From positions 1 through 64,000 of the forward strand of contig NZ_CASFQD010000025.1 in the NCBI RefSeq assembly GCF_949296715.1: DNA of 64,000 nucleotides, given 5' to 3'. This stretch comes from an uncultured Alistipes sp. Lineage in GTDB: Bacteria; Bacteroidota; Bacteroidia; Bacteroidales; Rikenellaceae. Under the pieces are notes generated by a model. It saw only the letters and a list, made by a program, of their open reading frames with translations. It was not told where the DNA came from and did not search any database. A program made the translations under genes and the position numbers. Below are positions 24,491 to 33,900 of the stretch, piece after piece; the stretch's first letter is position 1; each line of letters opens with the position of its first letter.

Positions 24491-25756
24491 ATGGATATTC
24501 GCATTGAAAAGAAAAAGGGCCTCCGGGCTCTGCTGACGACCAAACGTGGACTTCCCTACCTGGCGGGAGCCCTCTTCCTGCTCTTCGTCGTGTGGCTGCT
24601 CGTGCGCGACAACTCCTCGACGCTGCGCGTCGATGCCCGCACGATCTCCGTCGGGACGGTCGCACGCGGCGAGTTCAACGACTACATCCGCGTCACGGGG
24701 CAGGTGCAGCCCATCACGACCGTGCAGTTGAGCCCGCTCGAGGCGGGCATCGTCGAGAGGCTCGTCGTCGAGGAGGGCGCCTCGGTCCGCAAGGGCGACG
24801 TACTCGTCGAGTTGAGCAACACGTCGCTGACGCTCGAAATTCTGAACAGCGAGGCCGAGCTGGCCGAGAAGCAGAACATCCTGCGCAACACGCTCATCTC
24901 GATGGAGCAGGAGAAACTCACGCTGCGGCTCGACAAGGTGCAGCTGGACCTCGACGTCGAGCGCAAGCGCCGCACGTGGCAGCAGAACGAGGAGCTTTAC
25001 CGCAGCAACCTGATCGCCCGCGAGGAGTGGCTCCAGTCGAAGGAGGACTACGAGCTGGCCGCCAGGAAACGCGAGCTGAACATCGAGCGGCAGGTGCAGG
25101 ATTCGCTCTACCGCACCGTGCAGGTCGAGCAGATGGAGGACAACCTCGCCAACATGAAGCGCAATATGCAGCTCATCCGCGAGCGGATTGACAACCTGCG
25201 CGTGAAGTCGCCCATCGACGGCGAGGTGGGGCTGCTCGACGTCGTGCTGGGGCAGTCGGTCACCTCGGGACAGAAGATCGGGCAGGTGAACGACCTGTCG
25301 GACTACAAGGTCGAGGCGCAGATCGACGAGAGCTACATCGACCGCGTGCGCGCGGGGCTCGAGGCGACCTTCGAGCGGCAGGACACGGCCTTTACGATGC
25401 GCCTGCGGAAGGTCTACCCCGAGGTGCGCAACGGCCAGTTCCGTGCCGACTTCACCTTCGCCGGGGCCCATCCGCGCAACATCCGCAGCGGCCAGACCTA
25501 CTACCTGCACCTCGAGCTGGGGCAGCCGACCGATGCCGTCATCATCCCCCGCGGATCGTTCTACCAGTCGACGGGCGGCGCGTGGATCTACGTCCTCGCG
25601 CCCGAGGGCGACCGGGCCTACAAGCGGCCGATCCGCATCGGACGCCAGAACCCGCAGTACTACGAGGTGCTCGAGGGGCTGGAGCCGGGCGAGCGCGTCA
25701 TCGTCTCGGGCTACGAGAACTACGGCGCCAACGACGTGCTGATACTCAACAAATAA
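24491..25756 (+). CDS. periplasmic membrane-fusion protein (HlyD/MacA family)
   Basis: This 421-aa protein has a short cytoplasmic start rich in Lys, one membrane anchor (about 23-40, LPYLAGALFLLFVVWLLV), and the classic adaptor layout. The first half of the lipoyl domain is near 65-105 (VQLSPLEAGIVERLVVEEGASVRKGDVLVEL), a long coiled-coil hairpin runs about 108-225, the second lipoyl half is at RVKSPIDGEVG, and beta-barrel and membrane-proximal domains end at LEPGERVIVSGYENYGANDVL. It would link the TolC-like channel upstream to the ABC permeases downstream. It belongs to the MacA-like adaptors that work with MacB-type ABC transporters. Confidence 0.9.
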   Translation: MDIRIEKKKGLRALLTTKRGLPYLAGALFLLFVVWLLVRDNSSTLRVDARTISVGTVARGEFNDYIRVTGQVQPITTVQLSPLEAGIVERLVVEEGASVRKGDVLVELSNTSLTLEILNSEAELAEKQNILRNTLISMEQEKLTLRLDKVQLDLDVERKRRTWQQNEELYRSNLIAREEWLQSKEDYELAARKRELNIERQVQDSLYRTVQVEQMEDNLANMKRNMQLIRERIDNLRVKSPIDGEVGLLDVVLGQSVTSGQKIGQVNDLSDYKVEAQIDESYIDRVRAGLEATFERQDTAFTMRLRKVYPEVRNGQFRADFTFAGAHPRNIRSGQTYYLHLELGQPTDAVIIPRGSFYQSTGGAWIYVLAPEGDRAYKRPIRIGRQNPQYYEVLEGLEPGERVIVSGYENYGANDVLILNK

Positions 25757-25768
25757 ACCCTGCCGCAC

Positions 25769-28159
25769 ATGTTCCGCCAACTCGATTTCCGTTCGTGGTT
25801 CACCTTCCTGGGGCGCAACCGCCTCTATACGGCCGTCAATTTCACCGGCCTGACCCTTGCGCTGGCCTTCGTGCTGCTCGTGGCCGACTATACGCTCCGG
25901 CAGCTCACCGTCGACAACTATCAGACCCGGGCCGACCGCATCTATGCCGTCTGCTCCGAGGAGTCGGTCTCCAGCGGCTACTACCTCCAGAAACACCTCC
26001 GCGACCGCTACCCGGAGATCGAATCGACCTGCGCCGTGGTTTTCTTCGAGGATTCGGATGCGGGCACGACCCCCGTGGAGATCGGCCGGCAGAAGTTCCT
26101 CGCCTCGGTGCTCTATGCCGACACGACCTTTTTCCGGATGTTCGACTTCCCGCTGCTCGAAGGCTCGCGCGAAGAGGCGCTCGCCGCCCGTGAGCACGTC
26201 GTCCTCTCGGAGTCGTTCGCCCGCAAGGTCTTCGGGACCTTCAACCCGCTGGGGCAGACGCTTCGCGTCGATAACGACGAGCGCACCTACGTCGTCAGCG
26301 GCGTGATGCGCGACATCGAGCGCTCGACGATCCCCGCGGCCGACATCGTCATGCGGGCCGAGCGCATCACCGAGACCAATGCGGCCAACGACGAACGCAT
26401 GTCCAACAGCGGCGCCGGCGTGACCTTCCTGCTCGCCCGCCCGGGGGCCGACCTGCAGGCCAAGGTCCCCGACATGCTCGCCTTCTTCAGGGAGATTTAC
26501 TGGCCCTATCAGGGCAATGTCGTGCAGCAGGTGCGGCTCATCCCGCTGCGCGAACTTTACTTCGAGCCGGTCAACGACTCCAGCAAACTGGCCCACGGCA
26601 GCCGCTCGTTCCTCTTGATCCTGCTGGGCGTGGGGCTCGTGGTGCTCGTCTTCGCCGTGATGAACTACATCAACCTCACGGTGGCACAGTCCGGCTTCCG
26701 GGCCCGCGAGATGGCGGCCCGGCGTCTGCTCGGCGCCTCGCGCGGCAACATCTTCCTCAAGTGGATTCTCGAATCGACGCTCTTCTGCGCCGCAGCGCTT
26801 GTCGTCGCCTCGTGCTTTGCCGAGCTCTTCGTCCCGTGGGCCTCGCGGCTGCTCGGTACGAAGGTCGCCGTCTGGGACGACATCTCGTGGCCGGTGGCCG
26901 GTGTGAGCCTGCTCGCCGTCGTCGCGCTGGGCGTGGTCTCGGGCCTTGCTCCGGCGCTCGTCGTCTCGCGTTACCAACCCATCGACATCGTGCGCGGCAC
27001 CTTCCGCCGCCGGACCAGGACCCTCTACGGCCGCCTGCTCATCGCCCTGCAGAACGTCATCACGATCGCGCTGCTCGCCGCCTCGATCACCATCGGGCTC
27101 CAGATCCGCCATCTGGTGCAGGCCCCGCTGGGTTACGAGACGCGCGACATCCTTAATATCGGAACCGACATTTTCCCCGACCGGAGCTCGATGCGCCGCT
27201 TCTGCGACGAACTGCACTCGCTGCCCGAGGTCGAGGCCGTCGGGCTCGGATGCGGCACGCCTCACGACCGCGGCAACAACAACACCATCGCGTGCGGACC
27301 CGACCGGATGGTCTCGTTCCAGGTCTTCATCGGCGACTCGACCTACTTCCGCATGCTGGGGCTCGAGCGGCTGCGCGACAACCATGTGGCCGTTGCGAAC
27401 GAGCGTGCCGCATCCCGGAATTTCTGGGCCTCGAATGTCTGGTACATCAACCAGTATGCCCTGCGCGAGCTGGGTATTGCGGAGGATGCCCCCGAATTCA
27501 GGCTGGGTGAGAACCTCTCCTATCCGATTGCCGTTGCGGGCATCTACCGCGACTTCCAGATCGGCACGACACTCGATGCCCCGACCTCGGCGCTGCTGCG
27601 CGAGGTGAACGATCCCGACGGATTCTATCCCTGGAATATCCTCGTGAAGACGTGCGGGGATCATGCCGCGGCCTACCGGGCCGTCGGGGAACTCTTCCGG
27701 CAGACGACCGACGGCGCCTCTTTCTCGGCCCGCTACATCACCGACGAGATTGCCGACGACTTCGCCGCACAGCGGCGCCTGCTGCACATCATCGGGCTGT
27801 TCACCCTTGTGGCGCTGCTCATCTCCTCGCTGGGGCTCTTCGCCATGGCGGCCTACTACATCCAGCAGCGGCGGCAGGAGATCGCCGTGCGCCGCGTCTT
27901 CGGAGCCACGCGCGGCGAGATGCTCTCGCGCCTCGTGCAGCGCTTCATGATGCTCGTGGGCGCGGCCTTCGTCATCGCCGTGCCGGTCGCCGTCTGGGGA
28001 CTGGGGCGCTGGTTGGAGGAGTACAGCGTGCGCATTGCCCTCTCGCCGTGGATTTTCCTTGCCGCCGGGCTCTTCGCGGCCGTCGTGGCGCTGCTTTCGG
28101 TCGGGTGGCAGAGCCGCCGTGCCGCGGATGCCGACCCCATCGAATCGCTCAAGAACTGA
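25769..28159 (+). CDS. MacB/FtsX-type ABC permease 1 of the efflux operon
   Basis: The 796-aa protein has two repeated halves, each with a periplasmic MacB-like domain followed by FtsX-type helices. Helices lie near 20-42, 280-302, 330-350, 375-400, 425-445, 675-697, 725-750 and 765-785. Segments such as YYIQQRRQEIAVRRVFGATRGEM (about 695-720) are the FtsX coupling motif that contacts the ATPase. There is no ATP-binding domain in the protein, unlike E. coli MacB, so it needs the separate ATPase at 33046. It is clearly related to, but more distant from, the two permeases that follow. The start is 12 bases after the adaptor gene. Confidence 0.88.
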   Translation: MFRQLDFRSWFTFLGRNRLYTAVNFTGLTLALAFVLLVADYTLRQLTVDNYQTRADRIYAVCSEESVSSGYYLQKHLRDRYPEIESTCAVVFFEDSDAGTTPVEIGRQKFLASVLYADTTFFRMFDFPLLEGSREEALAAREHVVLSESFARKVFGTFNPLGQTLRVDNDERTYVVSGVMRDIERSTIPAADIVMRAERITETNAANDERMSNSGAGVTFLLARPGADLQAKVPDMLAFFREIYWPYQGNVVQQVRLIPLRELYFEPVNDSSKLAHGSRSFLLILLGVGLVVLVFAVMNYINLTVAQSGFRAREMAARRLLGASRGNIFLKWILESTLFCAAALVVASCFAELFVPWASRLLGTKVAVWDDISWPVAGVSLLAVVALGVVSGLAPALVVSRYQPIDIVRGTFRRRTRTLYGRLLIALQNVITIALLAASITIGLQIRHLVQAPLGYETRDILNIGTDIFPDRSSMRRFCDELHSLPEVEAVGLGCGTPHDRGNNNTIACGPDRMVSFQVFIGDSTYFRMLGLERLRDNHVAVANERAASRNFWASNVWYINQYALRELGIAEDAPEFRLGENLSYPIAVAGIYRDFQIGTTLDAPTSALLREVNDPDGFYPWNILVKTCGDHAAAYRAVGELFRQTTDGASFSARYITDEIADDFAAQRRLLHIIGLFTLVALLISSLGLFAMAAYYIQQRRQEIAVRRVFGATRGEMLSRLVQRFMMLVGAAFVIAVPVAVWGLGRWLEEYSVRIALSPWIFLAAGLFAAVVALLSVGWQSRRAADADPIESLKN

Positions 28160-28183
28160 TTGTCCGGATAAATTGCCTTTGCC

Positions 28184-30586
28184 ATGAAAATTGCCTTCCA
28201 TAACTTTCTCACGACGCTGCGGCGCTACAAGGCCTCGTCGCTGTTCAACGTCATCGGGCTGACACTGGCCTTCACGGCCTTCTACGTCATCCTGGTGCAG
28301 GTGCGCTGGGAGCTGACCTTCAACCGCGCCATCCCCGATGCCGGCCGCATCTGCCTGGTGGCGCCCCGCTCGCCGTTCGACGAAACGGGCTATTCGATCT
28401 GCTCGACCCGCCCCGACGGCGAGCAGCTCATCGCGCAGTCACCCGAAATTGAGGCCGGGGGCTGCATCCGCCCCTGGCGCTGGGACCAGCCCGTCTGGGT
28501 GAAGCGCCACGGCGAGTTCCACCGTTTCCGGATGTCGCTCAACACCGTCTCGACGGGCTTTCTCACGACTGTGGGCATGCGCGCCGTCGAGGGCGATCTC
28601 GGAGCCCTGACGCAGCCCAACAGCGTAGCGCTCTCGCGCTCGCAGGCCGCACGGCTCGACGTGCATGTCGGTGACCTGCTCTGGCTGGGCGACCGGGAGG
28701 GCAAGCGCATCGACACACAGCACGAAGTGGTGGCCGTCTACGAGGATTTCCCCGCGAACAGCTCCTTTGCGCACATCGTCGCCGTGACCGACGTCGGCGA
28801 CCGGGATATCAACCAGGCCAGTTACTGGAACGACTGCTATTTCGTCCGTCTGCGTGTGGGGGCCGACCCCGACGCGGTGGCCCGGCGCTGGGAGCGTATC
28901 CACGAGGAGAACTACCGTGCCTACGTCGAGCGCATGGCGCCGATCTGGGGCGAGGAGCTGACCGAGGAGGATATGGAGGACCCGTGCGACTGCCTGCTCG
29001 TGCCGCTCGACCGAATCTATTTCGACCGCCGGGTCTTCGACGGCATGGGGACCTTCCCCAGCGGGTCGGCCACGCTGACCTACTCGCTGTTGAGCGTCTC
29101 GGTGCTCGTCATCGTGATTGCGCTGATCAACTTCGTCAACTTCTTCTTCGCGCTGCTGCCCGTGCGGCTGCGGGCGGTCAACATCCTCAAGGTCTTCGGC
29201 GCGCCGAACGCCTCGCTGCGCTTCAGCTTCCTGTTCGAGGCCCTCGGCTTCGTCATCCTCTCGCAGCTCTGCGCCTGGTATGTGGCCATCACGCTGCAGG
29301 GCACTGAGTTCGCCTCGTATGTCAGCAGCTCGCTGTCCCTCGGCGACAACCTCCCCGTGCTGGCCATCTCGCTCGCGGTGTCGCTCGTCGCGGCGCTCGT
29401 TGCCGGGAGCTTCCCGGCGTGGTACATCACCTCGTTCAACCCCGCGATGGCCGCCAAGGGGTCGTTCGTCGGCTCGGCGGCGGGGCGCCGCTTCCGCACG
29501 GTGCTGCTCGGCGTGCAGTTCACGGTCTCGATCGCACTGATCGTCTTCTCGGCCTTTACGCTCCTGCAGCAGCGCTACGTGCGCCGCTTCGACCTGGGCT
29601 TCGAACATGAGCGGATGCTGACCTTCGGGACGAACTCGCAGCGGCTGATCCGTACCGACCGCTTCGATGAGTTCGCGTCGGCCCTGAAGCAGAACCCGCA
29701 GATCATCGGCGTCACGGCGGGACAGGGTCCGCTCGTGGTCGGAAACTACTCGATCTGGGGCCGGGAGATCGGCGGCGAGGAGGTGATGATCCACGTGCGC
29801 CCCGTGCGCAGCAACTTCCTCGAGGTGCTGGGTATCCCGGTCCTCGCCGGCGAGAACTTCCGCCCCGGGTACGACCGCGACACGACGCTGCACTACATCG
29901 TCAACGACCTGCTCGCCCGCAAGGGGCTCGGGCTCGGCGACCGGCTGGACGACGGCACCGTCGTCGGCATCTGCCCCGACATCCACTTCCGGCCGCTGCA
30001 ATACCCCGTCGTGCCGTTCGCCTTCGTGACCATCCCCGGCGACATGGAGACCTTCTACGTGCGCCTGGCCGCCGGGGCCGACCCGGATGCCGCCTGCGAC
30101 CATATCCGGCAGACGGTCGAGCGCCTCGACCCCGACTGTGACCCGGTCGAGATACGCTTCATGGACGAGGAGATCGAGGCGCAGTACGCCCGCGAGCGGC
30201 GCATCGCGACCATCGTGGGGCTCTTTACGGTGCTGGCCGTCGTCATCGCCCTGATGGGCGTCTTCGGCATCGTCCTGTTCGAGGCGCAGCACCGCCGCCG
30301 CGAGGTGGCCGTGCGCAAGGTGATGGGCGCCACGACCGCCGAGGTGCTGCAGCTCTTCAACCGCCGCTACGTTGCTCTGGTCGCCGTCTGCTTCGTCATT
30401 GCCGCGCCGGTCGGCTACTGGATCGTCGACCGCTGGCTGGCGTCGTTCGCCTACCGCACGCCGCTGCGGTGGTGGGTCTTCGCCGCGGCCCTTGCCGTCG
30501 TGCTTGCGGTCACGGTCGCCACGGTGACCTTCTGCTCGTGGCGCACGGCCGGCGAGAACCCCGCAGACGCCGTCAAATCCGAATAA
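28184..30586 (+). CDS. MacB/FtsX-type ABC permease 2 of the efflux operon
   Basis: This 800-aa protein has the same double MacB/FtsX layout as its neighbours. Its N-terminus (MKIAFHNFLTTLRRYK) and C-terminal helix bundle (VLFEAQHRRREVAVRKVMGA) are nearly identical to those of permease 3, including long stretches identical at the DNA level, while the periplasmic domains between differ widely. This shows a tandem duplication with divergence of the parts that face the periplasm, or conversion of the ends. It is 24 bases after permease 1. The two last permeases may form a heterodimer, by inference. Confidence 0.88.
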   Translation: MKIAFHNFLTTLRRYKASSLFNVIGLTLAFTAFYVILVQVRWELTFNRAIPDAGRICLVAPRSPFDETGYSICSTRPDGEQLIAQSPEIEAGGCIRPWRWDQPVWVKRHGEFHRFRMSLNTVSTGFLTTVGMRAVEGDLGALTQPNSVALSRSQAARLDVHVGDLLWLGDREGKRIDTQHEVVAVYEDFPANSSFAHIVAVTDVGDRDINQASYWNDCYFVRLRVGADPDAVARRWERIHEENYRAYVERMAPIWGEELTEEDMEDPCDCLLVPLDRIYFDRRVFDGMGTFPSGSATLTYSLLSVSVLVIVIALINFVNFFFALLPVRLRAVNILKVFGAPNASLRFSFLFEALGFVILSQLCAWYVAITLQGTEFASYVSSSLSLGDNLPVLAISLAVSLVAALVAGSFPAWYITSFNPAMAAKGSFVGSAAGRRFRTVLLGVQFTVSIALIVFSAFTLLQQRYVRRFDLGFEHERMLTFGTNSQRLIRTDRFDEFASALKQNPQIIGVTAGQGPLVVGNYSIWGREIGGEEVMIHVRPVRSNFLEVLGIPVLAGENFRPGYDRDTTLHYIVNDLLARKGLGLGDRLDDGTVVGICPDIHFRPLQYPVVPFAFVTIPGDMETFYVRLAAGADPDAACDHIRQTVERLDPDCDPVEIRFMDEEIEAQYARERRIATIVGLFTVLAVVIALMGVFGIVLFEAQHRRREVAVRKVMGATTAEVLQLFNRRYVALVAVCFVIAAPVGYWIVDRWLASFAYRTPLRWWVFAAALAVVLAVTVATVTFCSWRTAGENPADAVKSE

Positions 30587-30602
30587 ACAACAATCTTCCG
30601 AT

Positions 30603-33005
30603 ATGAAAATCGCTTTCCGAAACTTTCTTACGACGCTGCGGCGCTACAAACTCTCGTCGCTGCTCAACATCATCGGCCTGACACTGGCCTTCACGGCCTT
30701 CTACATCATCCTGGTGCAGGTGCGCTGGGAGCTGACCTACAACCGGACGCTCCGCGATTCGGAGCGCATCTACCTTGTCGAAACCACCGACTGGTACGAA
30801 CCCGGCGCCTGGCAGGCCTGGGTCTGCCGGCCCATGGTCGAACGGCTGATCTCCTCGACCTCGGCCGTCGAGGCCGGCGGCTGCACCTGGAGCGGCTTCG
30901 GCCCCTCGGTCGTGCTGCGCGAGAACGCCTCGAAGATGGGTTACGACCGCTTCAACTTCGAGTTTGGCATGATCTCGCTGTCGCTGCTCGACGTCTTCGA
31001 CTTCAAGACCGTCGCGGGCGACGTCCACGACCTGAAGCGCGCACAGAGCGTCATCATCTCGCGCACGACGGCCGAAAAACTCGGCGTCGGCATCGGCGAC
31101 ATGCTCTGGTGCGACACCGACCGGCCCACGGCCGAAAATGCCTGTGAGGTGGTGGCCGTCTTCGAGGATTTTCCCGCCAATTCGCTGCTCTCCGGCTGCC
31201 AGATGGCCATGGACCTGGGTGACCGCTGCATCGACGATTCTTCGGAGTGGAGCTACAACTACTTTGTCAGGCTTCATCCGGGCGCCGACCCCCGGCAGGT
31301 GATCGAGGAGTGGAAGAAGGTCTACGCGGAGATGTATCCCGGCGAGGCGAACGAGGAGGGGGTGCTCGAGACGGAGCCCATCCGCCTGTCGTGCATCCGC
31401 GACCTCTACTTCGAGGCCGACGGCCGCGTGCCGTGCGCCCAGGGCTCCGCCGTGACGACCTATTCGCTGCTGGGCATCGCCCTGCTGGTCATCGTGCTGG
31501 CCTTCATCAACTTCGTCAACTTCTTCTTCGCGCTGGTTCCCGTCCGCATCCGCACGGTCAACACCTTCAAGGTCTTCGGCGCCTCGAATGCCGCGCTGCG
31601 CTTCAGCTTCGTCTTCGAGGCCGTGGGGCTGGTCTTCATCGCGCTGCTGCTGGCGTGGTACCTCTCCTTCGCCATCCAGAGCACCGAGCTGGCGGGCTAC
31701 ATCTCCGCGTCGCTCGCCCTGGCCGCCAACTTCCCGGTGCTCGGCCTCGTGCTGATCGTGGCCGTGGCCATGGCGCTCGTGGCGAGCCTCTACCCGGCGT
31801 GGTACATCACCTCGTTCCGCCCGGCGCTGGTCGTCAAGGGCTCCTTTGCCGGCACCTCCGGCGGACGGCGCCTGCGCCTGTTGCTGCTGGGCTTCCAGTT
31901 CACCATCTCGATGGGGCTGATTATCGCCACGGGCAACATCCTGCGCCAGCACAACTACATGCTGCGGCAGGAGATGGGCTTCGACCGCCGCAACCTGATG
32001 GCCGTGCAGCTCTCCGAAAAGGCCGCACTGAGTTACGATGCCCTGCGTGACCGGCTGCTCGCCGACCCGCGCGTGGTCGACGTCACGGGGGCCGAAGGGC
32101 GTCTGGTCAGCGTCAGCCGCATGGCGTGGGGCCGCACCTACAAGGAGCGGCGGATCAGCATGCAGGCCTATATCGTCCGTTGGAACTTCCTCAGGATGAT
32201 GGGTATCCCCGTTACGGACGGGCGCGACTTCCTCGAATCGGACGAGCACAAGCCCACCGGTATGCTGATCTGCAACGAGGCGGCCCGCCGCGAATACGGC
32301 TTCGAGCTGGGCGACGAGATCGGCGGATTCTTCGGATCGGATCCCCTCGTGGGCGTCTGCGCCGACTTCAACTTCCGCCCGATGCAGTACGGCGTCGTTC
32401 CCTTCGTCTTTTATGTGGTCCCGGAAGAGTGGTCGCGCAATTCAAACGGCCGCGCCTCGCAGCTGCTCTACCTGCGCTACCGCCCCGATGCCGACGTGGA
32501 GGGCGTGGCCGGCTACCTGCGGCAGTGCATCGCCGAGGCGGACCCGCACCTCTCGCCGGGCGAGATTCAGGTCCGCACCTTCGAGGAGGAACTGGGCGAG
32601 GAGTATGCCAAGGAGCGGCGTCTGGCGACCGTCGTGGGGCTCTTCACGCTGCTGTCGGTGGCCATCGCGCTGATGGGTGTCTTCGGTATCGTGCTGTTCG
32701 AGGCGCAGCACCGCCGCCGCGAGGTGGCCGTGCGCAAGGTGATGGGCGCCACGACTGCCGAGGTGCTGCGGCTCTTCAACCGCCGCTATCTCGTGCTTGT
32801 CGGCGTCGGATTCCTCATCGCCCTGCCCGTGAGCCTCTGGATCATCAACCGTTGGCTCTCGACCTTTGCCTTCCGGGCCCCCTTCTCGGTCTGGATTCCC
32901 CTCGCGGCGCTGGCCGTCGTGCTTGCCGTCACGGTCGGGACGGTGACCTTCTGCTCGTGGCGCACGGCCGACGAAAACCCTGCCGACGCGGTAAAAAGCG
33001 AATAA
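30603..33005 (+). CDS. MacB/FtsX-type ABC permease 3 of the efflux operon
   Basis: The 800-aa protein is the paralogue of permease 2. It shares equal length, the same first helix (MKIAFRNFLTTLRRYK) and the coupling segment EAQHRRREVAVRKVMGATTAEVL near residue 700. The same last residues (ENPADAVKSE) are also kept. Differences concentrate at residues ~55-270 and ~490-640, the predicted periplasmic domains. It starts 16 bases after permease 2 and precedes the ATPase gene by 40 AT-rich bases. Its substrate is unknown; MacB relatives export macrolides, peptides, toxins or lipoproteins. Confidence 0.88.
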   Translation: MKIAFRNFLTTLRRYKLSSLLNIIGLTLAFTAFYIILVQVRWELTYNRTLRDSERIYLVETTDWYEPGAWQAWVCRPMVERLISSTSAVEAGGCTWSGFGPSVVLRENASKMGYDRFNFEFGMISLSLLDVFDFKTVAGDVHDLKRAQSVIISRTTAEKLGVGIGDMLWCDTDRPTAENACEVVAVFEDFPANSLLSGCQMAMDLGDRCIDDSSEWSYNYFVRLHPGADPRQVIEEWKKVYAEMYPGEANEEGVLETEPIRLSCIRDLYFEADGRVPCAQGSAVTTYSLLGIALLVIVLAFINFVNFFFALVPVRIRTVNTFKVFGASNAALRFSFVFEAVGLVFIALLLAWYLSFAIQSTELAGYISASLALAANFPVLGLVLIVAVAMALVASLYPAWYITSFRPALVVKGSFAGTSGGRRLRLLLLGFQFTISMGLIIATGNILRQHNYMLRQEMGFDRRNLMAVQLSEKAALSYDALRDRLLADPRVVDVTGAEGRLVSVSRMAWGRTYKERRISMQAYIVRWNFLRMMGIPVTDGRDFLESDEHKPTGMLICNEAARREYGFELGDEIGGFFGSDPLVGVCADFNFRPMQYGVVPFVFYVVPEEWSRNSNGRASQLLYLRYRPDADVEGVAGYLRQCIAEADPHLSPGEIQVRTFEEELGEEYAKERRLATVVGLFTLLSVAIALMGVFGIVLFEAQHRRREVAVRKVMGATTAEVLRLFNRRYLVLVGVGFLIALPVSLWIINRWLSTFAFRAPFSVWIPLAALAVVLAVTVGTVTFCSWRTADENPADAVKSE

Positions 33006-33045
33006 ATATAAATAAAAAATTGTATAACCTTCAAAATTTTCTGTT

Positions 33046-33732
33046 ATGTCCATGTTGAAAGTGGAGAACCTCCGCAAGGTTTTCCGTACCGAAGAGATCG
33101 AAACTATTGCCCTGAACGGCGTCTCGTTCGAAGTGAACGAGGGCGAATTCGTCGCCATCATGGGCCCCTCGGGCTGCGGCAAGTCGACGCTGCTCAATAT
33201 CCTGGGCCTGCTCGACAACCCCACGTCGGGCAGCTACCGGCTGCTGGACCGCGAGGTGGCCGCGCTGCGCGAGAAGGACCGCACGCGCTTCCGCAAGGGC
33301 AACATCGGCTTCGTCTTCCAGTCGTTCAACCTCATCGACGAGCTGAACGTCTTTGAGAACGTCGAGCTGCCGCTGATCTACCTGCGTGTGAAGGCTGCCG
33401 AGCGCAAGCGCCGCGTGAACGAGATCCTGAGCCGCATGAACATCTCGCACCGGGCCGAGCACTTCCCGCAGCAGCTCTCCGGAGGGCAGCAGCAGCGCGT
33501 GGCCATCGCCCGCGCCGTGGTGGCGAACCCCAAGCTGATTCTCGCCGACGAGCCCACCGGAAACCTCGACTCGAAGAACGGGCGCGAGGTAATGGAGCTG
33601 CTCTCGGAACTGAACCACGACGGCACGACGGTCATCATGGTGACCCACTCGCAGCACGACTCGACCTATGCGCACCGGGTGCTGCACCTGTTCGACGGCG
33701 AGCTGGTGCAGGACCTGACCAACCGACTCTGA
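33046..33732 (+). CDS. ABC transporter ATPase of the efflux operon (MacB/LolD type)
   Basis: This 228-aa ATPase has Walker A GPSGCGKST (40-48), the Q-loop in FVFQSFNLIDEL, signature LSGGQQQR (144-151), Walker B LILADEPTGNLD (164-175) and the switch His in VTHSQH (about 201). These are the features of the MacB/LolD/FtsE family, whose ATPases pair with FtsX-type permeases. It is the last gene of the operon, after three permeases, and is the only ATPase here. It should therefore serve all three. A strong terminator follows at 33802. Confidence 0.94.
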   Translation: MSMLKVENLRKVFRTEEIETIALNGVSFEVNEGEFVAIMGPSGCGKSTLLNILGLLDNPTSGSYRLLDREVAALREKDRTRFRKGNIGFVFQSFNLIDELNVFENVELPLIYLRVKAAERKRRVNEILSRMNISHRAEHFPQQLSGGQQQRVAIARAVVANPKLILADEPTGNLDSKNGREVMELLSELNHDGTTVIMVTHSQHDSTYAHRVLHLFDGELVQDLTNRL

Positions 33733-33801
33733 TGCGTGCCGGCGGGTGGGACCGCCGGTCCGTAAAATAAAAAGTTCACCAATCCCTCACCACAAGCGGC
33801 G

Positions 33802-33829
33802 GGGGCCGGGCATTGCCCGGCCCCTTTTT
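33802..33829 (+). terminator. rho-independent terminator of the efflux operon
   Basis: GGGGCCGGGC (33802-33811) pairs with GCCCGGCCCC (33815-33824) around a three-base loop, followed by TTTTT. This is a textbook intrinsic terminator 70 bases after the ATPase stop codon. Confidence 0.9.
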
Positions 33830-33900
33830 AGGTATTTTCGCGTATTGCCTGTTTGGCGCGGAGTTGCGACCTTTGCGGTGAAAACCCCAATCTCCCGTTT

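Noticed and set aside
24407..28201. A 1264-codon open frame on the minus strand opposite the adaptor and permease 1
   Set aside because: It is the antisense shadow of GC-rich genes on the plus strand; its composition is Arg/Asp/Glu/His repeats without any domain, whereas the plus strand encodes recognisable proteins.
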